64,000 nt of DNA from Antilocapra americana (Eukaryota > Chordata > Mammalia > Artiodactyla > Antilocapridae): positions 10,601,475 to 10,665,474 of the forward strand of contig ML664161.1 in the NCBI GenBank assembly GCA_007570785.1, in the 5' to 3' direction. A model generated the notes under the pieces. The model worked only from the letters and a program-made list of their open reading frames with translations. It searched no databases and was not told the DNA's origin. The translations under genes were made by a program, and so were the position numbers. Of the stretch, positions 44,000 through 55,809 are shown in pieces (within the stretch, counting starts at the first letter, position 1; each line of letters starts with the position of its first letter).

Positions 44000-45735
44000 T
44001 CTGGAGTGCAAATTTTATTCATTTCCCTCAAGTTAGTGAGAAGTCAAGATTCCATTAACAGAAATTCATTTTACCGCAAATCCAAAGATTACATATCTAT
44101 TCTATCAAGTAAAGGATTACAGTTTTAGCCCAGGTCAGATAGACAGTTCTATATAAAAGTGAGATGGTGACTGAGAATTGAGATATGAGTTAGGATTTAG
44201 CGATAGACTGAGAATTGTCCAAACTCAGTTATTGTGTTGATACCATATGCACATACTATTATATTTGCTTGAGAAGATTGTCAAAAAAATTTTATAGACA
44301 ATTCCCATCCTTTGGGATTTTACAATCTGATAGGAGGGATAAGAAATGAATAAATCTTCAGCATACACATATACCTACACACACAAGTACGCATAGCAGT
44401 ATGTATCAAGTAAATATAAAGAATAGCCAGATAAGACAGAGTGCCTCTGAGAATCTGGAGACATTGAACCAAGTTCTATCTCTATCACTGTGTTTTTTGT
44501 ACAGCTAAATATTTTTATTGAAAAATGTTAATTTTTTTCTGTTTTATTCTTCCAAAATATTCAAGATAGTCAAAAATAGATATAATTTACAAGTTATTTC
44601 AGACAAAGGTAGTTGATGAAATTTATGTGTAGGAAAAATTTTGGAAGGAAAAGTAATTTAAAACCATGCAGGACCCTGGGGTTCTAAATGAGTACTCTGA
44701 AGTCTGAAATGTTTGCTATGTGTAGGCAAAAATTGGAGTATGAGCTTTCTAGCAGGCAATAAAAAGATTTGATCAAGTTTACCATTTGAAAGGTCTAAAT
44801 AAAGTAGTTGCACAAGAAGAAATTCATCCAGTCTCAGAACTTGATAAGAGGAGACATGTTAAACCTACCCTCAGGAAGAGACATCGTGGGACAGAGTTGG
44901 CATCCTCAACTCATCATTGCTACAATACAGCAGACTTCCTGGGATTGTTTCTGTGACACCCTCTAGATGGGCTGCTGGTTTAATATTAACTGATCTAAAA
45001 ATTAGTTATGTAGTTTTGGGCCGGCCCTTTGCCCTTTCCAAGCTTTAGCTTCCTTAGGTGCACAGTGAGAGAATTAGATTGATTTAGAGGATGAATTTCA
45101 GCTTAATGTGCCAAACAGAGGTGAAGTCATTGGTGTCAATGATGGTCAAAGAGTCTCTGGGAAAGAGGTGTGAATTTGGTCACATATAAGTTGATATCCT
45201 CCCAGAAACATTAAGGAGACTATTGGAAGTGGGGTAACAGAGAACAATCAGGGATGGAGAAGAACTTGTAAGTAATATTGTATATCACACATTAGAGCTG
45301 TGAGTGAAAGAACTCCTCCTGGAGACAGTATATAGGTAAGAGACAAGAACCAATCTAAAAAAGGAGTATCTGAGAGTCCACATGGAATGCAAGGATTAAG
45401 AGATGAAAGAGGAGCTAGCAAAAATAATAGAGAAAAACAGAGTTCAAGAATTTTAACAGAATGTTAAATGATGATCTTGTGAATGGTAATGAAAAATAAT
45501 ACTTGAGGATAAGATACACTAATAAGTATGATGCCATACAATTAAATCAAATTAAATACATGAAGAACTTTGTTAGATAAATACTTATAGATGCTAGTTA
45601 CTACAAAAAGCCTTTTAAAGTACTAGGGAGAGAGGTATTGCTACAAAGATATTTTATGTTGTATGAATCTGATAAGTAAAAATGAGAAAGAGAGAATACA
45701 TTAGACTATTATAAACACCAAAAGACAAGCAAAAC
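44000..45735. other. Mostly unique AT-rich DNA
   Basis: A MIR-like or Ther-like scrap may lie at 45005-45110 (cttccttaggtgcacagtga, gagaattagattgattt). No gene recognised. Confidence 0.35.
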
Positions 45736-45744
45736 TTTCTGCAC

Positions 45745-46290
45745 CTTTGAAAAAGATAGATCCAGCTGATTCACAAATCCAGAATGAACTTCATATAAAT
45801 AGAAGCATTGGGAATGATCCCCAAAGAGCAAAAGTGGCAGGACTAGTGCATGGGGGGAGAAAAGTGATTTTAAGCATCAGAAACAGTGTGGACAAAGACT
45901 TGGAAGTGGAAAACTTTGAGACTTTCAGGAAACAGCTAGTAACTATATTGGTCACATAGCATATTCATATATTGATATAAGGCAGCAGTTATTGATATAT
46001 TTGAAAAGTTAGATTGAGACACTCAAATGCTGGTATGAGAAAAGTCAATTCATTGGATGATAGGAAGCTGTTGACGTTTTTGAGCCAGTAAATGGCATGA
46101 TCAGAGAAGTTCTTCAGGAAGACACATCCTGGCTGTAATAGGATAAAACAGAGCAGCTTAGAGTCAAAAGAATGCGGGGTGGGCGGGGGGTGTCTCAGAG
46201 GAAGTCCAGTTGTGACATAAGCGTATGTAGATGGCCTGGACTAGGGGTAGTCACAGCAGGAATGGAAAGAAGGGGATTGAGAGGGCTAGC
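45745..46290 (-). mobile_element. L2 LINE fragment
   Basis: The order gacaaagacttggaagtgga / agccagtaaatggcatgatc / agaagttcttcaggaagaca / tcctggctgtaataggataa / gatggcctggactaggggta / aatggaaagaaggggattga follows the complement of the L2 ORF2 end. Confidence 0.5.
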
Positions 46291-47236
46291 TAGCACTTGG
46301 CCAGGGGTTGAATGTCAAATTGTAACTACTAGAAAATGACTATGTAAACTCAGGCTAATTCCCTATCTCCATTGCCATCTTTCTTACTTAGCAAAAATGG
46401 ATTACAGTGTTTTGCTTCTGCTTGTCTCAGAAATGCTGTCAGAACTGATTACACATATTTTCCCAAAGTAATCTAAAGTGCTTTAATTCCTTGGAACTGG
46501 ACACTATGTAAATATGATTATTCATTATGTGTAAAAGAGGAATACAGGATGATGGATGTGCCAAGCCTATACAAGAGGACTGTTTAAGAAGAGAGGGAAA
46601 GAGAGGGAAAGAAGCTGGATAATCAATATGCTGCTTAATGTGGAGGGCTAAAGACACTGATAGAAGGATACTGAGTGAAAGGGAAATAACAGAGGATAAT
46701 GTATTGGGGAGTTAAGACTGATGACAGACGGTTATGTTACGTTAAATGACTTGAAGAGAAAATGTCAGTTTTGTGGATTCTCTGCTAAATACTAAGCAAT
46801 AAGGAAAAAGTTTAAAAGTCATTTCATTTAGACCATTGGAATGGTTTATGAAAAGAGATGAAAAGAAATTAGAAGTTTTATATATAGGTGTACATTCTAA
46901 ATTTTATACCAAAGGTAGTCAGCACTTCTATGTACAGTCACATTAGAGAATAACTCTAGTGATTTGAAACCAGCCACTAGAGTTCAAAAGAATGGGCACT
47001 GGTATAGGCTACCGGCATTGACATTAAGGAGGCAAATGTAAAGTGCTCAGAAAAATCACTTTAGGATCAGGTTTTTAGCTGATACTTGTATCAATAACCA
47101 TGAAGAGAAAGGAATTCAATTCCATGAAACTGGGACTGTGAAATGTCTTTTTTTTTTTCAGATCTTCCTAGCATGATTGTGGATCACATAGACCTAATAT
47201 TTATCACAGATTAAAAGTCTGCACTCAACTGTCGGA

Positions 47237-47447
47237 ACGTCTTAGGTGACACTAGTGGTAAAGAACCTGCCTGCCAATGCAGGGCACATCAGAGACGCAG
47301 GTTTGCTGCTGGGGTCAGGAAGATCCCCTAGAGGAAGGCATGGCAAATCATTCCAATATTCATGCCTGGAGAATCCCCTGGCCAGGCTACAGCTGATAGA
47401 GTCACAAAGAGTCAGACACAGCAAGAGACTTAGCCCACACACACACA
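47237..47447 (+). mobile_element. Bov-tA SINE
   Basis: From cttaggtgacactagtggta to aagagacttagcccacacac. Target-site duplication CTCAACTGTCGGA (47224-47236) / ATCAACTGTTAGA (47448-47460). Confidence 0.9.
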
Positions 47448-47671
47448 ATCAACTGTTAGACAATAATGCATCATTTAGCATCAAATAAGCAAAGTCACTA
47501 TTAGACAACTAATGTGGCTGCTTGCAGAGAAGAGGCTCTGCTTTGGACTGAAAAGGTGAAGTGAATTATGTCGCTCTTTCGGGACTTCCCTCTCTAAATG
47601 TTACAACCGCAGCCTCTTGGCCTCTTTTTCAGCAAGAGTTTCTTTAGAGTTTTTCTTCTCTCAGATGAAGG

Positions 47672-47998
47672 TATCTTTTTTAAGTTAACTTTTATTAGAG
47701 TATAGTTGCTTTACAATGTGGTGTTAGTTTCTGCAAAATGAATCAGTTATGCATATACATATAGCGACTTTTTAAAAATTCTTTTCCTATAAAGGCCATT
47801 ACAGAGTATTGAGAATAGTTTCCTGGGCTAATAAGCAGGTTCTTATTAGTTATCTATTTTATACAGAGTAGTTTGTATGTGTCAGTCCCAATCTTCCAAT
47901 TTATCCCTCTCCCTTCTTACTCCCTGGTAACCATAAGACTGTTTTCTACATCTGTAACACTATCTCTGCTTCATAGATAAGTTCATTTATACCCTTTT
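47672..47998 (-). mobile_element. L1 3' end (artiodactyl L1)
   Basis: The order ttttattagagtatagttgc / tttacaatgtggtgttagtt / ccattacagagtattgagaa / tgtgtcagtcccaatcttcc / tctgcttcatagataagttc is the complement of an L1 3' UTR. Confidence 0.75.
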
Positions 47999-48009
47999 TT
48001 CCTTTAAAG

Positions 48010-48475
48010 TATACTCATGAATGTTGAAGAACATTCTAGATTCACAAGAGGGAAGCTATAATGGTGAAATGGGGACTAGAGTTATTGCTCTGCAGGTGAG
48101 AAGTGTCACTTCTGTCTGTTTACCTGACCAGTTGAGTGTAAGTCTCATCAGAGAAAAAAGAGAGTGCTAGGCTGACAGGTTAGATATTGGGAAAAGGCTT
48201 GGTCAACTCCGGCCTCCAACAGTCAGAAGCATTGTGAAGATACGCCCTTTCCAGTGCTTCTAAGGATATTGTTAGTATAATTATCAGAAACTGCAGGTTT
48301 TTCACAGGGCTTTAAGTGTGTGTGTGTGACATCACACACTGATCCCACAGTTTCCAACAGAGTCCTATGAGATGCTAGTATTCCTTATATTTCCCTCATG
48401 GCCGAATGCAGGAGGTAAGGAACCCAGGGAGGCTGTGATTCCCTTCTTATGGTTCTGCTGCACCAACTCTGCTTT
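48010..48475. other. Unique DNA
   Basis: No gene or repeat recognised. Confidence 0.4.
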
Positions 48476-48479
48476 ACAT

Positions 48480-48620
48480 GTTTTACTTGATGTGGTTCCA
48501 GGTATTATTACACTAGGGAATAAGATTCTATTCTTAAGATGAAGTAACTAGGAGCCGAGAAATAAAGTGACTCACCCAAGTTCCAACTGGTTTCCCATTT
48601 CGGAGAGCCACCTGGAGTAT
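48480..48620 (-). mobile_element. MIR fragment
   Basis: The stretch agattctattcttaagatga, agtaactaggagccgagaaa, aaagtgactcacccaagttc follows the complement of the MIR core. Confidence 0.5.
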
Positions 48621-48629
48621 TAGACCTAT

Positions 48630-49205
48630 TTGTAAAGTGACCCATGTGGACTGAATTTCATAGTCAAGAGACAGAGTAAATGAAGATTTGGTATGTCCCT
48701 CCGAAGAGTTGCCAAGCCTGGGGTTTTACAGATGAGACTGTTCCATTTTCACCTTTGTTAGCTGGTCAGCCACCACATAGACCAGGGAGAGCTCCCGTTT
48801 GCTTTGTGTGAATGGGCTTTTACTGTAGTAGAACTAACTGCCTGCAAGGCAGATTTCTTACAATCAGTTTGGAATGGCTCTGACTTTCTCTTACCCTTAT
48901 ATGTGGCAATCAACTCTACATGGATGCCTGGAAGATGCTTCAGGGATTGGAGGATGTGAATGGGACAGAAGAGTTTATAAACCAAGGCATATCACAAAAT
49001 CTAAAAGAAGAAGGTAATTATAGTACCCAGGGCTATGGCGAGAACTAATGGGATCAGACTAACAGAAGGATATGTTGCTTGAGAGTAAGTGGCATTAGCC
49101 TGTGTGAGAAGCTCGAAAAGAATGTGGAATTATGCTTTTTGTGTCATTGAAATATTTATCCCACCTACTCAGATGTCAAAAGTATATCCCTAGCAGACAG
49201 GTGAA
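48630..49205. other. Unique DNA
   Basis: No repeat recognised. The minus frame 48758-48985 (75 codons) has no domain. Confidence 0.4.
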
Positions 49206-49215
49206 CTTTGTATGT

Positions 49216-49435
49216 TTATTTTTTCTTTAACTGAAGTGTAATTGCTTTACATTATTGTGTTAGTTTTTGTTTTACAATGAAGTGAATCAGCTGTATGTAT
49301 ACATACATTCCCTTCCCTGCTGGATATCCCGCCCACCCCACCTCCATCCTACCTCTTTAGGGTATCACAGAGTACCGAGTTGAGGTCCCTGTGCTATACA
49401 GCAGCTTCCCTCATATGCTTTTACTCTAGCTAACC
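49216..49435 (-). mobile_element. L1 3' end (artiodactyl L1)
   Basis: An oligo-T start, then ttaactgaagtgtaattgct, gtgaatcagctgtatgtata, ctttagggtatcacagagta and tccctgtgctatacagcag: the complement of an L1 3' UTR. Confidence 0.8.
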
Positions 49436-49439
49436 TTCT

Positions 49440-49980
49440 GTTTGTCTGGCTAAAGATGCAGGGCAATACTATTGAAAAAAGATGTAGATTTATGTGCTGG
49501 ACAGTAATAGCTCTAGACATGGATTCTCTGCCTTTCTGGTGCCAATAAAGACCTTCTTCTCCTCTGTGGAGAAATTTAGTTATCTGTATAGCATATACTG
49601 TTTTAACACTTAACTCAAGGCTCACAAACTCCAAGCAAATCTTCAGCAAGATGTTAATTTCTTTTTTTACTTGCAGCCTCACACTCATAATAAGATGTCA
49701 CTGGACTCTTTTCCCTATGAACCACATTATGAATGTGCTGGATTGGAGATGTAAAACGAAGTGTCATTACAATCTAGGGCAAGGAGAATGCATGTATAGG
49801 AGAAAAATATTCAGTGCATGAGGTTGTAATCACTGTGTAAGAGAGACTCTGACACAATTCTGGCCTCTTTTGATAGCATGTTCTACTTTTCCTTTTCCTT
49901 CATAAGTATATAAATTATTTTCTCTGGAGACTTCAGAGTTAACAAGAATATTGATGATTTTTTTTAACTTAAGCAAGGAA
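49440..49980. other. Unique DNA
   Basis: No gene or repeat recognised. Confidence 0.4.
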
Positions 49981-49992
49981 TATACTTGAGAA

Positions 49993-50213
49993 CAGGACTT
50001 CGCAGATGGTGCTAGTAATCAAAAAAACCCGCCTGCAATGTAAGAGATGTAAGAGATGCGGGTTCAGTCCCTCAGTTGGGAAGATCCTCTGTAGAAGGAA
50101 ATGGCCACCCACTCCAGTATCTTTGCCTGGAAAATCCATGGACAGAGTTACAGGCAGGCTACAGCCTATGGGGTTGCAAAGAGTCAGACACGACTAAGCA
50201 ACTTAGCAGGGTC
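49993..50213 (+). mobile_element. Bov-tA SINE, first of a same-site pair
   Basis: From caggacttcgcagatggtgc to aagcaacttagcagggtc, with a small duplication (taagagatgtaagagatg) in the tRNA-like part. Flanked by ATACTTGAGAA at 49982-49992 and 50214-50224. Confidence 0.9.
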
Positions 50214-50224
50214 ATACTTGAGAA

Positions 50225-50444
50225 TGGACTACCTTGGTGGTTCAGACGGTAAAAACTGTGCGTGCAATGCAGGAGACTTGGGTTCGATCCTGGGTTGGGA
50301 AGATCCCCTGGAGAAGGGGATGGTATTCCTTCCCACTTCAGTATTCCTGCCTGGGAAATCCCATGGACAGAGGAGCCTGGCAGGCTACAGTCCATGGGGT
50401 TGCAAAAGAGTCAAACATAACTGAGTGACTAATTTTCACTTTTC
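50225..50444 (+). mobile_element. Bov-tA SINE, second of a same-site pair
   Basis: From tggactaccttggtggttca to ttttcacttttc. Flanked by ATACTTGAGAA (50214-50224) and ATGCTTGAGAA (50445-50455). It therefore entered the target-site duplication of the first copy, or vice versa. Confidence 0.9.
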
Positions 50445-50459
50445 ATGCTTGAGAATACA

Positions 50460-51185
50460 TAATTTGTAATAAATATCAATACTAAAAAACCTATGATGCA
50501 AAGTTCACTGGAACCTGTTCATATTTTAACTTGAATACATTTTAGTGAATAGCCATATTTCTTCTTATAGCATATAATTTAATGCATTAAATAGGGTGTT
50601 ATACAGATTTTTTTTTAATATGGTAATAAAAATCAAATGGAACAAACCAGATTTATTTGATGGTGAACCTTGAGGCTAATATTTTGCTATATCATTTATT
50701 TAAACTCTCATGTTACTAGTCATTAATAAGAGAATGGTGAGATAATTAGGTGCTTCTAGTAGAAGGTGTACAGTTTAAGCATTTGTGTCACTGACACTAA
50801 TGACTGACATCTGTGAGATTTTCAGTACTGCAAATCTGACAACAAAATTCACAACCAATAGGCTTCTAGAGGATTCCCAATTTGGCTTAATCACCAGAGA
50901 TTATTACATTACAGTACCAACTGCTTTGTGAAAGTAGTGGCAATACTCTATCAAAAATGCTTCTAACAAAATAGATGTGGCAATAATGTTTTATAGCTAG
51001 CTAATCACTACCTTATCCAGGGAGAAACATTACAAAATGAGGTTATATGTACTCCATGCCTACTCTTATACTATTCCCAAAGCACACGTGTAAGAATTTT
51101 TAGAGTTATTGCATTCTGTCAGAGCAGTATTATTTTTAGGGGGATAGTGAAATGTGGAAGAAATTACCTTGAAATCAACATTAAA
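50460..51185. other. Unique AT-rich DNA
   Basis: No gene or repeat recognised. Confidence 0.4.
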
Positions 51186-51188
51186 AGC

Positions 51189-51210
51189 CACACACACACA
51201 CACACACACA
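51189..51210. repeat. (CA)n microsatellite
   Basis: About 11 CA units. Confidence 0.95.
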
Positions 51211-51639
51211 AAACCAGCTTGGGTGTGTCCCCTGCCTTCAAGACTTAATATCATGCAGTGAGGGGCCAGCTTCACACTATTCCTGAGTCTCAGTCTGCTC
51301 ATCAAAAACTGGATTGGAGTTCCTTGTTCCACTCAGGTTCAGTGTCATTATGATGATTAAATATGGTGATGAAGTTGACAGAATTTTGCAAACTGTGAAG
51401 CAAAATCATTGTTTTAATTTTAAAAATCTATGCCTCTAGTAGGCTTACAAACACAATTTCACTAATTACCATACTAATTATAAGTGCACCTTTTGACACT
51501 GACTATATAGTTTTGACATCATATTTATAGTACTTTTTTCAGTTGCTTTTACTGGACTTTTATTAGTTTGAAATCATTCTAAGTAAACCAGTGATGCAGA
51601 TGCTTAAACTGTAGACACTCACATTCTATGAGAAAGACT

Positions 51640-51755
51640 CTATGATTATCCCTTCTTTAAAGATGCAGAATTTAAAGCTTAACGAGGTTAAATAATTTGC
51701 CCAAGGAAATCTGAGCCAAGATCTATCCCTAGAAATCAGGCTCTTAACCATGACA
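51640..51755 (-). mobile_element. MIR fragment
   Basis: The order gattatcccttctttaaaga / aaagcttaacgaggttaaat / aatttgcccaaggaaatctg / atcaggctcttaaccatgac follows the complement of MIR. Confidence 0.6.
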
Positions 51756-51881
51756 ACTTACAGCCTATTTTTCCAGAAATACATTTAGATAATTTACACT
51801 GATGTAATAAGTGTATCGGTGGTTCCTTATGTCTGCTCTTTCCCCTCTTCATACTACGTTCTCTTTCAAATGTATTTTCTT

Positions 51882-52116
51882 TTTTTTCTTTTTTTATTAG
51901 TTTTGCCATACAATGACATGATATCACCATGGGTTTACATATGCTCCCCCTCCAGAACCCCCCTCCTTCCTCCTTCCCCCCGGGAAATCTCGATGCACCA
52001 GCCCCGAGCATCAATCCTGGGCTGGCGATTGATTACACATATTATAATTAACATGTTTCAATGCCATTCTCCCATATCATCCCACCCTTGCCCTCATCCA
52101 CAGAGTCCACGAATCT
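51882..52116 (-). mobile_element. Recent bovine L1 3' fragment with 18-base target-site duplication
   Basis: Complement of the 3' end of the ruminant L1: T-rich start (poly-A complement), then attagttttgccatacaatg, tcaccatgggtttacatatg, agcatcaatcctgggctggc and caatgccattctcccatatc. TTTCAAATGTATTTTCTT is repeated perfectly at 51864-51881 and 52117-52134. Only about 235 bases were copied. Confidence 0.95.
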
Positions 52117-52139
52117 TTTCAAATGTATTTTCTTACTAA

Positions 52140-52600
52140 GAGCAGAATAGTTTTTCTTGCTCTCTTTTATAGATTCAGGTTTTGGAGGTTCTGAAAGCAA
52201 GTCATATGGATGGGAACAAAGATAGACTGGAAGATCTTTTTTAATCTTTCCTGTCTGAGAATATTTTTTTTTCCTTTTGTTGAATTACATGTAATATAGA
52301 ATTATCATTCATATGTCATTTAAACAGTCTACTTGGGCTTTTCCCTACCAATTCAGGGTTATAGTTTTCTTAAAAGATGAGTAAACCATAAATCTTTCAT
52401 TGGAGCAGGTTTTACTTTCAATACAAAGGGGAATTCAAAGTTCTCACCATAGAAGTTACTCTAAGACTAGTATATATAATGGGATTTTTATGATTGACTC
52501 CTCGAAGATAAATGGCCATTTCTGTTTCTATTTTTCTGTAGTGAAACATTTAATAAAACATTAAATTTCTCTATGTCATTTGCTAATAAGCTCAAGTGCT
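52140..52600. other. Unique AT-rich DNA
   Basis: No repeat or gene recognised. Confidence 0.4.
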
Positions 52601-52619
52601 ATATTTTAGACTTAAGAAA

Positions 52620-53280
52620 ACCATTCTCCTTTCAGGCATTTTAATAAATTGAGAAACCTTGTCATTTATTATGGTAAACATGATCTTCATCAAATTAATA
52701 ATAAAGGACTTCTAATTCATCTTTGGTTGCTTTCCTTTTCTTGGGGATGCAGTTTTTATAATACAACTTTTAAGCCATGTATATATATATTTTTTTCATT
52801 TTTCTTCATTAAAATTAATTATTTGCTGATTGACAGTATGAGTTGAGTCCTATTTTCCTCCTGCCTAATTACATCTAATCGTTTTGTTATCCTTCTGTAA
52901 TTTCATGACAACTCTACTGAAAGTATTGTGACTGCAGACTGATGTTACACAGCTTCTTATATTCTTGTAATTTAGGGCCTATTAATGGCAGACTGGGGAA
53001 AAAATAACAAGAACTTAATTGGTTTTAAATTGGCCTTAAATTGTAATTAGAGGAGAAGAGAAGTAAGTCATAACTTAGGTGTTTTTTATCACAACAAAAT
53101 TTAGAGGCATTAATGTGTCAGGGCACTGTTTTTGTGGGGGGAAGGGAAACTTCCTAGCAATTAGACATGTATTAATGCTGCAGTGCTTGGCAGAAAAAGA
53201 AGCCAGCACTGTGAGATGCTGATGAACCTTAATTTGCAGGGACTCTGAACATCTCATACTAAGAGTCCAGCTCTAGGTCT
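52620..53280. promoter_or_regulatory. Candidate conserved non-coding block
   Basis: 660 bases with no recognisable repeat and many homeodomain-type sites: TTAATTATTT near 52816, CCTAATTAC near 52864, ACTTAATTGG near 53012, GTAATTAG near 53043. Dense, non-decayed ATTA cores are common in ancient developmental enhancers. Inference only; no conservation data. Confidence 0.35.
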
Positions 53281-53454
53281 GGCGATGGTCAGGCAGAAAG
53301 GGGAACATATAATTTTATGTATATATATATATACACACACAAAACCCTTCACCAAGACACAGGACATAAAATTGAGTTGCTTGGCAACTGGACTTGAGGA
53401 ATGCCCCTCCATGTAGTTTTCTAATCCTTAAATATTTTTGTTATATATTATTGT

Positions 53455-53455
<1 letters not shown>

Positions 53456-53492
<37 letters not shown>

Positions 53493-53506
53493 ATTATTAT
53501 TATTAT
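53456..53506. repeat. (AT)n followed by (ATT)n microsatellite
   Basis: AT units to 53488, then ATT units to 53506. On the minus strand this lies just downstream of the zinc-finger retrocopy and may have grown from its poly-A tail. Confidence 0.9.
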
Positions 53507-53654
53507 CACTGATAGCCAGCTCTGGCTCAAAGTAATCTTGATCCTGCAATGGTCTTGGTTTCGATGTCCATAGGAGGGCTGTCTGGTTGCCACATCTGTC
53601 ATCTGTTGATTCTCCAGAGTTGTTTCTGGTCATCTAACTTGCTAAGTGGGGGTC

Positions 53655-54952
53655 CGTTTTTTGTCCCCTTCAACTTTCCATCGAAATCTGTTGCAAACTC
53701 CCATGTAGATTCTCTGGTGTCGGACTAGACTCCTGCTTCTACCGAAGCACTTCCCACAGACACTACACTTAGAATGGTTTTCCTTCTGGTGGGTCATGCG
53801 GCATATGAGATGCACATTCCTTTCAAAGCTTTCTCCATATCTGAGGAGCCAGAAGGGCCTCTTCCCCACAAGAGGCCTCTGATGCTCTAAGGCTTTCCCC
53901 AAATCTCGAGCCTGAGGCATCAGTTTTCCATGTCAAATTCCATGAAGGTTTTCTCGCTGTCTTCCTGAGATGCAATCCCTTTTATGATATTTACCTGGAT
54001 CAACATTCTGGGAAACGACCCTTTTAGACTTTTATATGAATGCCCTATGCCTCTCCATGTCCTTACATATCACCTGTGTTGCATCCTCCTTGATACTGTT
54101 TCAAAATTACTCAGGCTTTGCAGTAAACCTGGAGGTCCCTGGAATTCTGATTCTTGCATGATTTCCTCCTCACTCATTCTCTCGCTGCCAGAATCTTCAA
54201 CAAGCACCTCCTGGGAGTCCTCCTCAGGTTCTCAGACCGTAGGTTCCTGGGGTTCAATTTCCATGTTGTCTCTTTCTGGAACTGAGGGTGATGGGGCTTC
54301 TTCTGGGGAGCTGGTGGGAGCAGCAAATGCCCGAGAGTTAATCAGCGCATCCATCTCCTTGTAGAATGCACGGGACTCTAGCTAATGACCATTTTTCACT
54401 TAGCGCCAGCTCTTCTGAAGGCTTTTGAACTTGGTCCCGCGCTGTTCCGGACTTTGGAGGAAGCCACACTCTTGCAGCTGCTCAGCCACGGCTCCGTACA
54501 ACTTGCTCTTCCGATGACAGGCTTGCAGCTCTTCCTAAAACCAAGTCTCATGAAGGATGTCAAGGAAAGTCTTGGTTTCCTTGTAGCCCCAGTGCACACC
54601 ACTCAGGGTTTGAACTCTGACAGGACCACCATGAAGCTCAGGCTTCTGGATAAACTCAACGCCCATTTCATCACCATCAGACTCCTCTGCAAGCTTCTTC
54701 CCCCTCCACCAAGTTGAGCTGTTCTTTAGCACTGATGCCAATTCTCTTCAGTATGGGGAGAGACAGAATCTCCCTTGGCTTATCTGTGGATGAAGCATGA
54801 GCTGCAGGATTCAACAAAGCATCCATGTCCTCAAATAAGGCACAGGGTTCTAGCACATGGCCATTTCTTACTTTTCGGTGACTCTTCTGCAGACTTTTGA
54901 ACTTGGTCCGATGCTGTTCTGGTGTTCGGAGGAAGCCACATTCTCGCAACCA
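53655..54952 (-). pseudogene. Broken retrocopy of a Myb/SANT and C2H2 zinc-finger gene (ZSCAN20/ZSCAN29 type)
   Basis: Read on the minus strand, 54952-54820 gives the C-terminal half of a first Myb/SANT-like domain ([20 protein letters not shown]). A linker follows to about 54700, with a frameshift near 54690. At 54630-54400 a second Myb/SANT-like domain starts SGVHWGYKETKTFLDILHE and continues after an in-frame TAG (in place of an aromatic residue) as EELQACHRKSKLYGAVAEQL. An acidic linker (54360-54130) has further stops. One C2H2 finger lies near 53795-53720 (CSVCGKCF...HQRIYMG). ZSCAN20 and ZSCAN29 are the mammalian proteins I know with two such Myb domains plus fingers; I lean to ZSCAN20. 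The SCAN domain, the first half of Myb domain 1 and all later fingers are missing. Domains separated by introns in such genes are contiguous here, so a 5'-truncated processed copy is likely. No function is expected. Confidence 0.8.
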
Positions 54953-55079
54953 TTACTAATCCAATACCATGACACTGACTGCAATTTTGAGGGAAGAGAG
55001 TTGTAGCTAAGATTTCTTTGCATCTGTAGTGAAGTGACTGTAGAATGCAGTAACAATACAAATGGCAAATGGTAACAAG

Positions 55080-55475
55080 GCAGGTAAGAATATATTTACC
55101 AGTATTTTTTATGCCTTCTTTGTCAGGAGAATGAGCTCAGAATCTTTTATATCATTATTCATGTAAAAGCAATATGTGCATGGGCAATTAGGTAGAGAGG
55201 CAGTTTTTATTTTCACAGCTGACTTTTTAGAATTATGAAAACTTCACTTCTTTAACTCCATTTGCTTGTACTCGTTTTGGCACATTCTGTAATGAAATTT
55301 TATGGCAAGGTAAAGCATTTATACTGGAAAGTACCTGTTTCAGTTAAATTTGATAAAAGCACATGAATTGGACATCATTCCCATTCCACTGCAGATGAAT
55401 CTCACTTTTACAGAATTTGGAAAAAAGCATTAGGAGTGCTATATTATAGCACTAATAAAGAGATTTATGTATTTC
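55080..55475. other. Unique AT-rich DNA
   Basis: No gene or repeat recognised. Confidence 0.4.
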
Positions 55476-55479
55476 ATCT

Positions 55480-55575
55480 TGCTTCTTTCATGCCATTTCC
55501 CAGAGCCCATGAAATTGCCTGAAACACAATAGGTAAATACTCATAAACATTTGTTGAAGAATTCCTAAGTAGATG
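55480..55575 (+). mobile_element. L2 3'-end scrap
   Basis: The stretch tgcctgaaacacaataggta, aatactcataaacatttgtt and gaagaattcc resembles the L2 terminus. Confidence 0.4.
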
Positions 55576-55809
55576 AATACTAATCAGAAACTACTTGACT
55601 ATATGGCAAGTCAACTTTCACATATATATTTTAAACATTAATAAAATACTATTTTCCCATCGCTAATTTTAACTGATCTACTTCTGCCAGAAGGTGTGAG
55701 AATCGTTTGGAAATAGATATGTGTATTGCATGATTATTATGGAAAAAATTTATTCCTTACAGTAATCTATGCCATTTTTTGAAGAATTTTAAGCAGCAAA
55801 TTTCTATGC

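Noticed and set aside
50101..50424. 107-codon plus-strand frame across two SINEs
   Set aside because: Entirely Bov-tA sequence; no independent coding evidence.
49982..50455. CRISPR-like repeat array (three 11-base repeats with about 220-base spacers)
   Set aside because: The repeats are target-site duplications and the spacers are two SINEs; the genome is a ruminant.
53984..54364. 126-codon plus-strand frame
   Set aside because: Antisense to the acidic linker of the zinc-finger pseudogene.
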